Shown piece by piece: positions 50,235-59,073 of a stretch of 64,000 nucleotides of DNA. How positions within the stretch are numbered: the stretch's first letter is position 1; each line of letters opens with the position of its first letter. The translations under genes were made by a program, and so were the position numbers. The notes beneath the pieces are model-generated. The model was not told where the DNA came from, made no database searches, and was given only the letters and a program-made list of their open reading frames with translations. The DNA comes from Streptomyces sp. NBC_00670 (GTDB lineage Bacteria; Actinomycetota; Actinomycetes; Streptomycetales; Streptomycetaceae), in NCBI RefSeq assembly GCF_036226765.1, contig NZ_CP109017.1, positions 4,899,001 to 4,963,000 of the forward strand. Direction: 5' to 3'.

Positions 50235-51308
50235 CTACACCTTCGGCGTCCGGAGTATCGCGCCGATGTGGGCCGCCGCCGTGGACAGATGGCGGCGGGC
50301 GTCGCGGAGCTGGTCCTCGGAGACGCCGTGGTCCCGGGCCGCGTCGCGGATGTCGTCGCGGAAGCGGTCCAGGAGCCGGTCGAGGTCGCGGGCCGGCTCT
50401 CCCGTGGGGGACTCGTGGGCCCAGGCCGGTTCGTAGGCGGCGGGGAACTCCTCCGGGGTGACCGTGTACTCCGGCTCGGGCCGGCCGGGGCGGGACGGGG
50501 ACGCGTCCCCCTGCTCAGGGCGTCCGAAACCGAAGTCCTTGCCGAGGTCCTTCCCGAACTCCTTGCCGAAGACCTTGCCGAACTCGCCGAACTCCTTGGC
50601 CAGTTCGCTCAGGCCCTCGCGGACGCCGGTGGGCCAGTCGCCGCGCTCGAAGTGTTCCTGGGCGTGCTCCTGGACCCGCTTGGCGATCCGCTGCATCTCC
50701 TCCTGCGCCTGGGCGCGGGCGTGCTCCTGGGCCTCCTTGGCCTGGCGGCGGGCCCGCTGGGCCTCCTCGCGGGCCCGGCGACTCTCGTCCTTCGCCCGCC
50801 TGGCCTGCTCCTTCCACTCCTGCTTGACGCGCCGCATCTCCTCCTTCGCGGCCCGCCACGATTCCCCGTCCTCGGCCCAGTCGCGCGACTCCCAGGGCGT
50901 CTCCTGCTTCTTGCGGCCGCCCCGGGCCTGGCTGACCGCCGCCTGCATCTCCCGGCGCAGATCGCCCGCGGCGCCCCGGACGTCCGCGCGGATCTCGGCG
51001 GCCAGCTCCGCCACCGACTCCCGGATCTCCAGTTCGAGGTCGGCCAGTTCGCCGCTGCGCCCGGCCAGTTCCGCACGGCCCGCGTCGGTGATCGAGTACA
51101 CCTTGCGGCCGCCCTCGGTGGTGTGGGTGACCAGCCCCTCGGCCTCCAGCTTGGCGAGGCGGGGGTAGACGGTGCCGGCCGAGGGGGCGTAGAGCCCCTG
51201 GAAGCGCTCCTCCAGCAGCCGGATCACCTCGTAGCCGTGGCGCGGGGCCTCGTCCAGCAACTTGAGGAGATACAGCCGCAGCCGGCCGTGGGCGAAGACG
51301 GGGGCCAT
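50235..51308 (-). CDS. PadR-family regulator with a long coiled-coil extension
   Basis: Residues 1-85 form a PadR winged helix (LLKLLDEAPRHGYEVIRLLE, SAGTVYPRLAKLEAEGLV). Residues 90-225 are an Arg/Glu/Lys/Ala-rich coiled coil (RRAREEAQRARRQAKEAQEH), followed by LAKEFGEFGKVFGKEFGKDL and an acidic C-terminal helix. At 357 residues it is over twice the usual PadR length. It is one base downstream of the DUF4097 gene and likely autoregulates that operon. Confidence 0.87.
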   Translation of the reverse strand: MAPVFAHGRLRLYLLKLLDEAPRHGYEVIRLLEERFQGLYAPSAGTVYPRLAKLEAEGLVTHTTEGGRKVYSITDAGRAELAGRSGELADLELEIRESVAELAAEIRADVRGAAGDLRREMQAAVSQARGGRKKQETPWESRDWAEDGESWRAAKEEMRRVKQEWKEQARRAKDESRRAREEAQRARRQAKEAQEHARAQAQEEMQRIAKRVQEHAQEHFERGDWPTGVREGLSELAKEFGEFGKVFGKEFGKDLGKDFGFGRPEQGDASPSRPGRPEPEYTVTPEEFPAAYEPAWAHESPTGEPARDLDRLLDRFRDDIRDAARDHGVSEDQLRDARRHLSTAAAHIGAILRTPKV

Positions 51309-51309
51309 G

Positions 51310-52293
51310 TCAGAGCACCTTCTTGTCGGTCGGGCCGTCCGCGGTCGGGCCGTGCGTGGTCGGGCCGTGCGTGGTCGCGTCGCTCGAAGAGCCGCCCGGG
51401 GCGGAGTCGGTCGGGGAGGGCGCGTTCGGGGCGGGAGTGTGGTCGTCGGTGGGGCCAGGGGGTGGTGGGGTGTCCCACGGCTCGTCGTCGCTCGGGCGGC
51501 GCAGGAGGGCGATGGAGCCGGAGACGGTGGTCGCCTTGAGCCGGCCGGTGCCGCCGCCGAGCCGGCCCGTGATCCTCTTCGTACCCCACTGCCCGGTCAC
51601 CCGGAGGTCGTCGAACGCGTTGGAGACCGCGCCGCCCGCCGTGTTCGCCTCCACCTCCGCGTCGGCCGGGTGAGCGAGGCGGACGGCGATCTCGCCCGAG
51701 ACGTTGGTCAGCCGGGCGTCCGTGGGGCCGCCGGCCGGGTCCAGGTCCAGGATGATCGCGCCGCTCACCGAGTCCGCCTTGACGAAGGGCGAGGCACCCT
51801 CGACGACGGTGAGGTCGCCGGAGACCGAGTTGAGCCGCTGTTCGCCGGTGACGGCCTGCGTCTCCACGTTCCCCGACACCGTCGTCGCCCGCAGGGGGCC
51901 GGAGATGCCCACGAGTGTCGCATCGCCCGTGACGCCCTTGACCTCCGTGGTCTGCTCGATGCCCGAGACCATCGCGTGGGCGCCGATCACGCCGACCTCC
52001 ACGCGGGTGCCGGCCGGTACCGCGAGGGTGACCTCGGCGGAGCGGCGCCAGCCCTTGCGGTCGAGCCACTTCAGGAAGCCGCGCCAGGGGAGGTCGTCGT
52101 ACGCGACGGTGAGGGTGCCGTGCTGGTGCGTCACCGTCAGCGGGGGACCCTCTATGCCGGAGACCTCGAGGCGGGCGGTGGAGTCCTCCGTGCCCATGAC
52201 GTTCACCGTGCCGTTGACGATGCGGACGTGCAGGGACGTCACGGGGTCGTCGAAGGTGAGCTTTCCCGGCTCTGCGACGGACCACTCGGACAT
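51310..52293 (-). CDS. DUF4097 beta-helix protein
   Basis: A 327-residue protein made of repeating short beta strands with V-x-G-x motifs (VSGIEQTTEVKGVTGDATLV, TVSGNVETQAVTGEQRLNSV), the DUF4097 solenoid. There is no signal peptide or membrane segment. The last 50 residues are Pro/Thr/Ser-rich with a THGPT repeat. DUF4097 genes often sit with PadR regulators in envelope-stress type operons. ATG 52293 follows GGAGG. Confidence 0.85.
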   Translation of the reverse strand: MSEWSVAEPGKLTFDDPVTSLHVRIVNGTVNVMGTEDSTARLEVSGIEGPPLTVTHQHGTLTVAYDDLPWRGFLKWLDRKGWRRSAEVTLAVPAGTRVEVGVIGAHAMVSGIEQTTEVKGVTGDATLVGISGPLRATTVSGNVETQAVTGEQRLNSVSGDLTVVEGASPFVKADSVSGAIILDLDPAGGPTDARLTNVSGEIAVRLAHPADAEVEANTAGGAVSNAFDDLRVTGQWGTKRITGRLGGGTGRLKATTVSGSIALLRRPSDDEPWDTPPPPGPTDDHTPAPNAPSPTDSAPGGSSSDATTHGPTTHGPTADGPTDKKVL

Positions 52294-52325
52294 GGTGGTG
52301 ACCTCCTCGGCGTTGGCTCGCGTCA

Positions 52326-52357
52326 TATCGCGTCCTCGATACACACGATATATCGTG
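52326..52357. promoter_or_regulatory. palindromic operator of the DUF4097-PadR operon
   Basis: CACGATATATCGTG (52344-52357) is a perfect 14-bp palindrome. Next to it, TATCG-CGTCCT-CGATA (52326-52341) is a second inverted repeat of the same half-site. They lie 33 to 64 bases before the DUF4097 start, fitting binding by the PadR protein. Confidence 0.8.
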
Positions 52358-52432
52358 CAGTCGGGAAGTCAAGACACCCCTTCAGGTGAACAGCCGGGGA
52401 GGAAACGGGAGGAATCTGCCTACCGTGAGGGC

Positions 52433-53197
52433 ATGTCGACGGATGCGGGTGCCGCGCGCGGTGCGGCCGGTGGTGTGTTGCTGCTCTGCCGGGCGCGGCC
52501 CGATGCCGTCGCGCCCGTGGTGCCGGTGCTGCGCGAGCGGGTGGGGCTCGCGGAGGCGGGGGACGGGTGGACGGTGCTGGTGCCGGAGGGGGAGCCGTGG
52601 CGGGGTGGGGAGACCGTCGAGCGGGTCGCCACGGGATGGGCGTTCGCGCTGGCGGTGGGGGTGTCCTGGCCGGTGCTCGCGGTGTGGTGGGACGCGGACC
52701 GCTGTGGGTGTGTGCTGGCGTCCGGGTTTCGGCGGCCTGTGGGGTATGTGTGGCTGGCCAATGGGACGGCGGTGGGGGAGGACGAGGCGATGCGGACGCT
52801 GGGGGAGCAGTTGGGGGTGGAGGAGCCAGAGGGTGCGGGGGCGTTGTTGGCGCTTGCGCGGACGGATTCCGCTGTGGATGGGAGGGGGCGGGTGCGGGGG
52901 TTCGTTGGCGTGCTGGAGGGGGTGGGGGTGCGGTTGCCTGAAGGGATGGTGGTGGGGGAGCCGCTTCGGCGGGGGCTTGGGGAGGTTGTGCCGGGGGCGG
53001 CGATGGGGGGTGTGGAGCCGGCGGTGGGGGCGGCGGTGGGGAGTGGGGCGAGGGTTGTTGCGTTGGTGCAGGTGGGGGTGGGGGTGCCGGTAATTGTTTG
53101 GGGGGTGTGGCGACGGCGGGCGGGATGGGTCGTGGCGGGGGTCTTGTTGGTGGTGGATGGGGTGGTGGGGGGTTTGCGGGTGGGGTGGGGCGCCTAA
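52433..53197 (+). CDS. hypothetical protein with C-terminal membrane segments
   Basis: A 254-residue protein of unknown family. The N-terminal 180 residues are soluble alpha/beta with WPVLAVWWDADRCGCVLASG; the last 50 form two hydrophobic segments separated by WRRRAGW. Third-position G is extreme from 52700 on, with many GGGG runs. TACCGT (52421-52426) six bases before ATG 52433 suggests a leaderless mRNA. It is divergent from the DUF4097 operon. Confidence 0.7.
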   Translation: MSTDAGAARGAAGGVLLLCRARPDAVAPVVPVLRERVGLAEAGDGWTVLVPEGEPWRGGETVERVATGWAFALAVGVSWPVLAVWWDADRCGCVLASGFRRPVGYVWLANGTAVGEDEAMRTLGEQLGVEEPEGAGALLALARTDSAVDGRGRVRGFVGVLEGVGVRLPEGMVVGEPLRRGLGEVVPGAAMGGVEPAVGAAVGSGARVVALVQVGVGVPVIVWGVWRRRAGWVVAGVLLVVDGVVGGLRVGWGA

Positions 53198-53238
53198 TAG
53201 CTCGGGGTGGGCGGGGTCGCGGGTGCGGGTGCGTCGTG

Positions 53239-53276
53239 TCTTGTCGCGCAGTTCGCCGCGCCCCTTGCCGGGCGCC
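53239..53276. repeat. inverted copy of the GGGGCGCGG-GAACTGCGCGAC element
   Basis: On the minus strand GGGGCGCGGCGAACTGCGCG with ACAAGA, preceded by GGCGCCCGGCAA. It lies between two convergent genes, downstream of both, and may end transcription there. Confidence 0.65.
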
Positions 53277-53294
53277 CCGGCCCCCCGGTTCTCG

Positions 53295-53477
53295 TCAGTC
53301 CTCGTCCTCCTCGTCGTCCAGCCGGGCCAGCCAGGTGGCCAGGCGTTCTACGGGGACTTCGAAGTCGGGGTTGAGGTCGACGAACGTGCGGAGTTGTTCG
53401 GCGAGCCACTCGAAGGTGACCTCCTCCTCGCCGCGCCGCTTCTCCAGTTCCTCGATGCCACGGTCGGTGAAGTACAT
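53295..53477 (-). CDS. small acidic protein (DUF6104-like)
   Basis: A 60-residue protein starting MYFTDRGIEELEKRRGEEEV, with LAEQLRTFVDLNPDFEVPVE in the middle and an acidic end (DDEEDED). It is widespread in Streptomyces downstream of kgd as I recall; function unknown. The short open frame upstream of ATG 53477 crosses the kgd terminator and is not coding. Confidence 0.75.
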   Translation of the reverse strand: MYFTDRGIEELEKRRGEEEVTFEWLAEQLRTFVDLNPDFEVPVERLATWLARLDDEEDED

Positions 53478-53499
53478 GGGGCCAAGGATATGGCGGCAA

Positions 53500-53545
53500 G
53501 ACGGCCGGGCCCGCACCCCCGGGAAGGGGTGCGGGCCCGGCCGTC
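53500..53545 (-). terminator. strong terminator after kgd
   Basis: GACGGCCGGGCCCGCACCCC (53500-53519) is the exact reverse complement of 53526-53545, a 20-bp stem with a six-base loop, 13 bases past the kgd stop. Confidence 0.95.
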
Positions 53546-53557
53546 GTCGACTCGGCG

Positions 53558-56500
53558 TTACGCCTCGAACACCTCGCGGACCAGCTGCTCCTGCTCCGCC
53601 TGGTGCCGCTTCGCGGAACCCACGGCGGGGGAGGAGGAGTGCGGCCGGGAGATGCGGCGCAGGCGCTCGCTGTGCGGGACGTCCGCGCCGACCGCCAGGT
53701 CCAGGTGGTCGATCAGGTTGAGCGCGATGAACGGCCAGGCACCCTGGTTCGCCGGCTCCTCCTGCGTCCACAGGTACTTCTCGGCGTTCGGGTACTTGGC
53801 GATCTCCGCCTGGAGCTCGGCACCCGGCAGCGGGTACAGGCGCTCGATGCGGATGATGGCCGTGTCGTGCGCGCCGCGCTTCTGACGCTCGGCGGCGAGG
53901 TCGTAGTAGACCTTGCCCGCGCAGAAGACGACCTTCTTGACGGCGGCCGGGTCGACCGTGTCGTCACCGATGACCGGACGGAACTGGCCGGTGGTGAACT
54001 CCTCCGCCTTCGAGGCCGCCGCCTTCAGGCGCAGCATCGACTTCGGGGTGAAGACGACCAGCGGCTTGTGGTGCGGGTTGTGCACCTGCCACCGCAGGAG
54101 GTGGAAGTAGTTCGACGGCAGCGTCGGCTGGGCGACCGTCATGTTGTTCTGCGCGCACAGCTGGAGGAACCGCTCGATGCGGGCCGAGGAGTGGTCCGGG
54201 CCCTGGCCCTCGTAGCCGTGCGGGAGCAGCAGCGTGACGCCGGAGGTCTGGCCCCACTTCTGCTCGGCGGCCGAGATGTACTCGTCCACCACCGACTGGG
54301 CACCGTTGACGAAGTCGCCGAACTGCGCCTCCCACATCACCAGCGCGTCCGGACGGGCGAGCGAGTAGCCGTACTCGAAGCCCATGACCGCGTACTCGGA
54401 GAGCAGCGAGTCGTAGACGTTGTAGCGGGCCTGCTCCTGCGACAGGTACAGCAGCGGGGTGTAGTCCTCGCCGGTCTCGCGGTCGATCAGGACCGCGTGG
54501 CGCTGGCCGAACGTGCCGCGGCGGGAGTCCTGCCCGGACAGGCGCACCGGGGTGCCCTCCAGGAGGAGGGAGCCGATGGCGAGGGTCTCGCCCATGCCCC
54601 AGTCGATCGTGCCGTCCTCGACCATCGACGCCCGGCGCTGGAGCTGCGGCAGCAGGCGCGGGTGGACGGTGAAGTGGTCGGGGATGTTGACCTGGGACTC
54701 GGCGATCCGCTTGACGACCTCCGTGGAGATCGCGGTGCTGACGGAGACCGGGAACTCGGCCTGCGGGTCGGGCGAGTGCGGGGCGGCCGGCTGCGCGGTG
54801 GCCTCGCGGACCTCCGTGAAGACCTTCTCCAGCTGGCCCTGGTAGTCCTGGAGCGCCTGCTCGGCCTCCTCCAGGGTGATGTCGCCGCGACCGATGAGGG
54901 ACTCGGTGTAGAGCTTGCGCACCGAGCGCTTCTTGTCGATCAGGTCGTACATCAGCGGCTGGGTGAAGGCCGGGTTGTCCGACTCGTTGTGACCGCGGCG
55001 GCGGTAGCAGATGAGGTCGATCACCACGTCCTTGTTGAACGCCTGGCGGAACTCGAAGGCGAGCCGCGCCACGCGCACGACGGCCTCCGGGTCGTCGCCG
55101 TTCACGTGGAAGATCGGGGCCTCGATCATGCGGGCCACGTCCGTGGCGTACATGGACGAGCGCGAGGACTCCGGGGCGGCGGTGAAGCCGACCTGGTTGT
55201 TGATGACGATGTGCACCGTGCCGCCGGTGCGGTAGCCGCGCAGCTGCGACATGTTCAGGGTCTCGGCCACCACGCCCTGGCCCGCGAAGGCCGCGTCGCC
55301 GTGGATCGCCACCGGCATGACCGTGAAGTCGGTGCCGCCCTTGTTGATGATGTCCTGCTTGGCGCGGGTGATGCCCTCGATGACCGGGTCGACCGTCTCC
55401 AGGTGGGAGGGGTTCGCGGCCAGCGAGACGCGGATCTGCTCGCCGTCCAGACCGGTGAAGGTGCCCTCGGCACCCAGGTGGTACTTGACGTCGCCGGAGC
55501 CGTGCATCGACTTCGGGTCGAGGTTGCCCTCGAACTCGCGGAAGATCTGCGCGTACGACTTGCCGACGATGTTCGCCAGCACGTTCAGCCGGCCGCGGTG
55601 GGCCATGCCGATGACGACCTCGTCCAGGCGCGACTCGGCGGCCGAGTCCAGCACGGCGTCGAGCAGCGGGATGACGGACTCGCCGCCCTCCAGGGAGAAC
55701 CGCTTCTGGCCGACGTACTTCGTCTGCAGGAAGGTCTCGAAGGCCTCCGCCGCGTTCAGCCGGCGCAGGATGCGCAGCTGCTCCTCGCGCTCGGGCTTGC
55801 TGTGCGGGCGCTCGATGCGGTCCTGGATCCACTTGCGCTGCTTGGGGTCCTGGATGTGCATGAACTCGATGCCGGTCGTACGGCAGTACGAGTCGCGCAG
55901 CACGCCGAGGATGTCGCGCAGCTTCATCAGGGACTTGCCCGCGAAGCCGCCGACCGCGAACTCGCGCTCCAGGTCCCACAGGGTGAGCCCGTGCTCGGTG
56001 ATGTCCAGGTCGGGGTGCTTGCGCTGCTGGTACTCCAGCGGGTCGGTGTCGGCCATGACGTGGCCGCGGACCCGGTAGGAGTGGATCAGCTCGAAGACGC
56101 GGGCGGCCTTGGTGACGTCGTCGTCGTGGCTGGCGTCGATGTCCTTGAGCCAGCGGACCGGCTCGTAGGGGATGCGCAGCGCCTTGAAGATCTCGTCGTA
56201 GAACTCGTTCTCGCCGAGCAGCAGGTTGGCGACGATCCGCAGGAACTCGCCGGAGGCGGCGCCCTGGATGACCCGGTGGTCGTACGTCGAGGTGAGGGTC
56301 ATCACCTTGGAGACGCCCAGCTTGTTCAGGGTGTCCTGGGAGGTGCCCTGGAACTCGGCCGGGTAGTCCATGGAGCCGACGCCCATGATGACCGACTGGC
56401 CGGGCATCAGCCGCGGCACGGAGTGGACGGTGCCCAGGCCGCCGGGGTTGGTCAGGGAGACCGTGACGCCGCTGAAGTCCTCCATCGTCAGCTTGCCCTC

Positions 56501-57376
56501 GCGGGCGCGGCGGACGATGTCCTCGTAGGCCTGCCAGAACTCGAAGAAGTTCAGCGTCTCGGCCTTCTTGATGCCGGCGACGACGAGCTGGCGGTCGCCG
56601 TTGGGCTTCACCAGGTCGATCGCCAGGCCGAAGGTGACGTGCTCCGGCTTGACGAGGGTCGGCTTGCCGTCCTTCTCCGCGTAGTGCCAGTTCATCGACG
56701 GCATGGCCTTGATGGCCTGCACCATCGCGTAGCCGATGAGGTGGGTGAAGGAGATCTTCCCGCCCCGGGCCCGCTTGAGGTGGTTGTTGATGACGATGCG
56801 GTTGTCGAACAGCAGCTTCACCGGGACCGCGCGCACGGACGTGGCCGTGGGCATCTCCAGGGAGGCGTTCATGTTCTTCGCCACGGCCGCGGAGGGACCG
56901 CGCAGCGTCACGTACTCGGGGCCCTGGGGGGCCTCGGTGGCCGGGGCCGCCTTGGCGGCCGGTGCGGCCTTGGCGGCGGCGGCCGGCTTCGCGGGGGCCG
57001 CCGCAGCGGGCTTCGCGGCCTGCTTGGCCGGTGCGGCGGCGGGCGCGGCCGTCGGCGTGGCGGGCTGCGCGGGGGCGGCCGGCTGCGCGGCGCGCGGCGC
57101 CGGAGCGACCGGCTGCGCCGGGGTGGTGGGAGCGGCGTCGGTCCGCGCGGCCCCCGCGGCCGCGTCACCCGCCGGAGCCGGGGTGGCAGCCGCCCCCGGC
57201 TTGTAGTCCGCGAAGAAGTCCCACCAGGCGCGGTCTACCGAATTCGGGTCCTGGAGGTACTGCTGATAGATCTCGTCGACGAGCCACTCATTGGCACCGA
57301 ACGAGGCCGCGGGGTTCTTCCCGGCTTGGTCGGTCTCGGTGGAGATGCTCGAGTTACTGGGGGACTGTGGCGACAC
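53558..57376 (-). CDS. kgd: multifunctional 2-oxoglutarate decarboxylase/dehydrogenase E1-E2 (Kgd)
   Basis: A 1272-residue actinobacterial fusion. The N-terminus has the E1 docking helix (WLVDEIYQQYLQDPNSVDRA); an Ala/Pro/Lys-rich linker (about 55-145) follows; then an E2 acyltransferase-like domain ending STYDHRVIQGA (DHR motif), and the thiamine-dependent E1 (MAHRGRLNVLANIVGK, HGDAAFAGQGVVAETLNMSQ, SGQDSRRGTFGQRH). It lacks a lipoyl domain and works with separate E2/E3 subunits. It decarboxylates 2-oxoglutarate for the TCA cycle. An ETDQAG region near residue 14 is the likely GarA/OdhI-related N-terminal tail. Start GTG 57376. Confidence 0.95.
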   Translation of the reverse strand: MSPQSPSNSSISTETDQAGKNPAASFGANEWLVDEIYQQYLQDPNSVDRAWWDFFADYKPGAAATPAPAGDAAAGAARTDAAPTTPAQPVAPAPRAAQPAAPAQPATPTAAPAAAPAKQAAKPAAAAPAKPAAAAKAAPAAKAAPATEAPQGPEYVTLRGPSAAVAKNMNASLEMPTATSVRAVPVKLLFDNRIVINNHLKRARGGKISFTHLIGYAMVQAIKAMPSMNWHYAEKDGKPTLVKPEHVTFGLAIDLVKPNGDRQLVVAGIKKAETLNFFEFWQAYEDIVRRAREGKLTMEDFSGVTVSLTNPGGLGTVHSVPRLMPGQSVIMGVGSMDYPAEFQGTSQDTLNKLGVSKVMTLTSTYDHRVIQGAASGEFLRIVANLLLGENEFYDEIFKALRIPYEPVRWLKDIDASHDDDVTKAARVFELIHSYRVRGHVMADTDPLEYQQRKHPDLDITEHGLTLWDLEREFAVGGFAGKSLMKLRDILGVLRDSYCRTTGIEFMHIQDPKQRKWIQDRIERPHSKPEREEQLRILRRLNAAEAFETFLQTKYVGQKRFSLEGGESVIPLLDAVLDSAAESRLDEVVIGMAHRGRLNVLANIVGKSYAQIFREFEGNLDPKSMHGSGDVKYHLGAEGTFTGLDGEQIRVSLAANPSHLETVDPVIEGITRAKQDIINKGGTDFTVMPVAIHGDAAFAGQGVVAETLNMSQLRGYRTGGTVHIVINNQVGFTAAPESSRSSMYATDVARMIEAPIFHVNGDDPEAVVRVARLAFEFRQAFNKDVVIDLICYRRRGHNESDNPAFTQPLMYDLIDKKRSVRKLYTESLIGRGDITLEEAEQALQDYQGQLEKVFTEVREATAQPAAPHSPDPQAEFPVSVSTAISTEVVKRIAESQVNIPDHFTVHPRLLPQLQRRASMVEDGTIDWGMGETLAIGSLLLEGTPVRLSGQDSRRGTFGQRHAVLIDRETGEDYTPLLYLSQEQARYNVYDSLLSEYAVMGFEYGYSLARPDALVMWEAQFGDFVNGAQSVVDEYISAAEQKWGQTSGVTLLLPHGYEGQGPDHSSARIERFLQLCAQNNMTVAQPTLPSNYFHLLRWQVHNPHHKPLVVFTPKSMLRLKAAASKAEEFTTGQFRPVIGDDTVDPAAVKKVVFCAGKVYYDLAAERQKRGAHDTAIIRIERLYPLPGAELQAEIAKYPNAEKYLWTQEEPANQGAWPFIALNLIDHLDLAVGADVPHSERLRRISRPHSSSPAVGSAKRHQAEQEQLVREVFEA

Positions 57377-57727
57377 GGCGGCAACCGCCCTCTTCCGCTT
57401 CACAAGGTGATGGACAGCGGGAATAAAGGCTACGCCTCCGTGACCGGGAAGGTGAGGTCGGGCCGGTTCATCGTCACGTACATCACATTCAAAACCGTGT
57501 TTCGCCGTCGGAATTGGCGGGAAACAAGCGCGGTTACGGTCGAAAAGGGTACGGGAGCCCGAGGGAGCGGCGCACGCGCGGCCTCCCGGGGGAGCGGCGG
57601 CGGTCGGACCGGGGCCCGGTCCGCCGCTCCGCGCGGTGGCCCGGTGGCCTTGATCACACGTGTCCACGCCGTGCCCGGGCGTGCCGGGGCAGCCGGTGGA
57701 TCATGCGGCTCCGCTGCGCACTTTACG
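57377..57727. other. kgd upstream region
   Basis: About 350 bases between the kgd start and the sensor-kinase stop. The kgd promoter should lie in the AT-richer part (57410-57550). No gene with coding bias is seen, and the kinase terminator is not clear. Confidence 0.5.
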
Positions 57728-58993
57728 TCAACTTGGCGAAGAGGGAAGCCCGGGAAGGGTGACCCGGATGCGGCAGCCCCGCTCGCTTTCGGCCACGCCG
57801 ATCCGGCCACCGTGCAGGTCCACCGCCCAGCGCGCGATCGCCAGCCCCAGACCCGTGCCGCCGTCGCTGCCGGGCCCGTGCGGGGAGCGGACCGCGCCCC
57901 GGTTGAACCGCTCGAACACCCGGTGCCACTCGGAGCGCGGAATGCCCGGCCCCTCGTCGAGCACCTCCAGGTCGAGCGAGTCCGGCGCCTGCCCCGGCCG
58001 CGCCCTGACCGTCACCCTGCCGTGCGGGGGGCTGTGCTTGACGGCGTTGTCGATGAGGTTCGCCATGACCTGGTGGATGCGCTCCGGATCCGCGTGCGCG
58101 GTCAGCTCCGGCGGATGGACGTCGAGGTGCAGATGGACGTCCTTGCGGGTGTGACCGCCGGAGCCGGAGGCGATGCCCGCCCGCGCGGAGGCCACCATGT
58201 TGGCCTCCTTCAGCATCTCGGCCAGGTACGGCCACACCTCGAAGCGACGTTTCTTCAGCGGGACGACGCCGTTGTCCAGCCGGGAGAGGTCCAGCAGCGT
58301 CTCCACCAGGCGGCCGAGCCGCTCGGTCTGCCGCAGCGCCGTGCGCATCGTCTCGGGATCGGCCTCGGTGACGCCGTCCACGATGTTCTCCAGCACCGCG
58401 CGCAGCCCCGCGATGGGCGTGCGCAGCTCGTGCGAGACGTTCGCCACCAGCTCCTTGCGCCGGCTGTCCTGCGCCTCCAGCTCGTCGGCCATGCGGTTGA
58501 TCGTCTGCGCCAGGTCGCCCAGCTCGTCGCGGCGGTTCTCGCGCACCCGGCGGGTGTAGTCGCCGTGCGAGATGGAGCGGGCCACGGCGTTCATCTCGTC
58601 CAGCGGGGCGGTCAGTGAGTGCGCCACGAACTGGGTGATCAGCAGGGTGGCGATCACCGAGAAGACGGTGATGAAGCGCAGCTCGGTCTGGGTCCGCACG
58701 GCGATCATCAGCAGACCGGTGGTGATGAAGACGGAGACGACGACCAGCGTGCCGAGCTTGGTCTTGACGGAGAAGGGCCACAGACCGCGGCCGGACTCGT
58801 GTTCGGGACCGGGGCCCGGCCCGGTGGCCGTGCCGTACCCGGTCGCGCCTCTCGACGTCCTCGGGGCGCGTCCGGGGCGTGCCTTGCGCCCTGCGGACGT
58901 CGGTTTTCGGGGGCGCGCCCTGCCGGACCCGCGCGCCGCGGCCGCCACGCGTCCGAAGACCGCGCCCCGGCGCGTTCCACCGGCACCGCTCAT
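57728..58993 (-). CDS. two-component sensor histidine kinase
   Basis: A 421-residue kinase. About 75 basic, Pro/Gly-rich cytoplasmic residues precede two close membrane segments (LGTLVVVSVFITTGLLMIAV and FITVFSVIATLLITQFVA) with only a short external loop. Then come HAMP (ENRRDELGDLAQTINRMADE), HisKA (VANVSHELRTPIAGLRAVLE, His phosphosite) and HATPase (DNAVKHS, DEGPGIP, GGTGLGLAIA). The tiny external loop suggests membrane or intracellular sensing. It is cotranscribed with the regulator gene upstream. Confidence 0.93.
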   Translation of the reverse strand: MSGAGGTRRGAVFGRVAAAARGSGRARPRKPTSAGRKARPGRAPRTSRGATGYGTATGPGPGPEHESGRGLWPFSVKTKLGTLVVVSVFITTGLLMIAVRTQTELRFITVFSVIATLLITQFVAHSLTAPLDEMNAVARSISHGDYTRRVRENRRDELGDLAQTINRMADELEAQDSRRKELVANVSHELRTPIAGLRAVLENIVDGVTEADPETMRTALRQTERLGRLVETLLDLSRLDNGVVPLKKRRFEVWPYLAEMLKEANMVASARAGIASGSGGHTRKDVHLHLDVHPPELTAHADPERIHQVMANLIDNAVKHSPPHGRVTVRARPGQAPDSLDLEVLDEGPGIPRSEWHRVFERFNRGAVRSPHGPGSDGGTGLGLAIARWAVDLHGGRIGVAESERGCRIRVTLPGLPSSPS

Positions 58994-59073
58994 CGCTTCC
59001 AGCCCCCTTCGGCTGCCCGGCTCCCGCGGGAATCCGGCGGCGCTGCCGCCGGGAGCCGGGCGGGAGAGCCCGC

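Noticed and set aside
53603..58618. 1671-codon open frame on the plus strand opposite kgd and the sensor kinase
   Set aside because: It is the antisense shadow of two well-supported genes; the product is Arg/Leu/Val/Asp-rich with no domain, as expected from GC-biased codons read in reverse.
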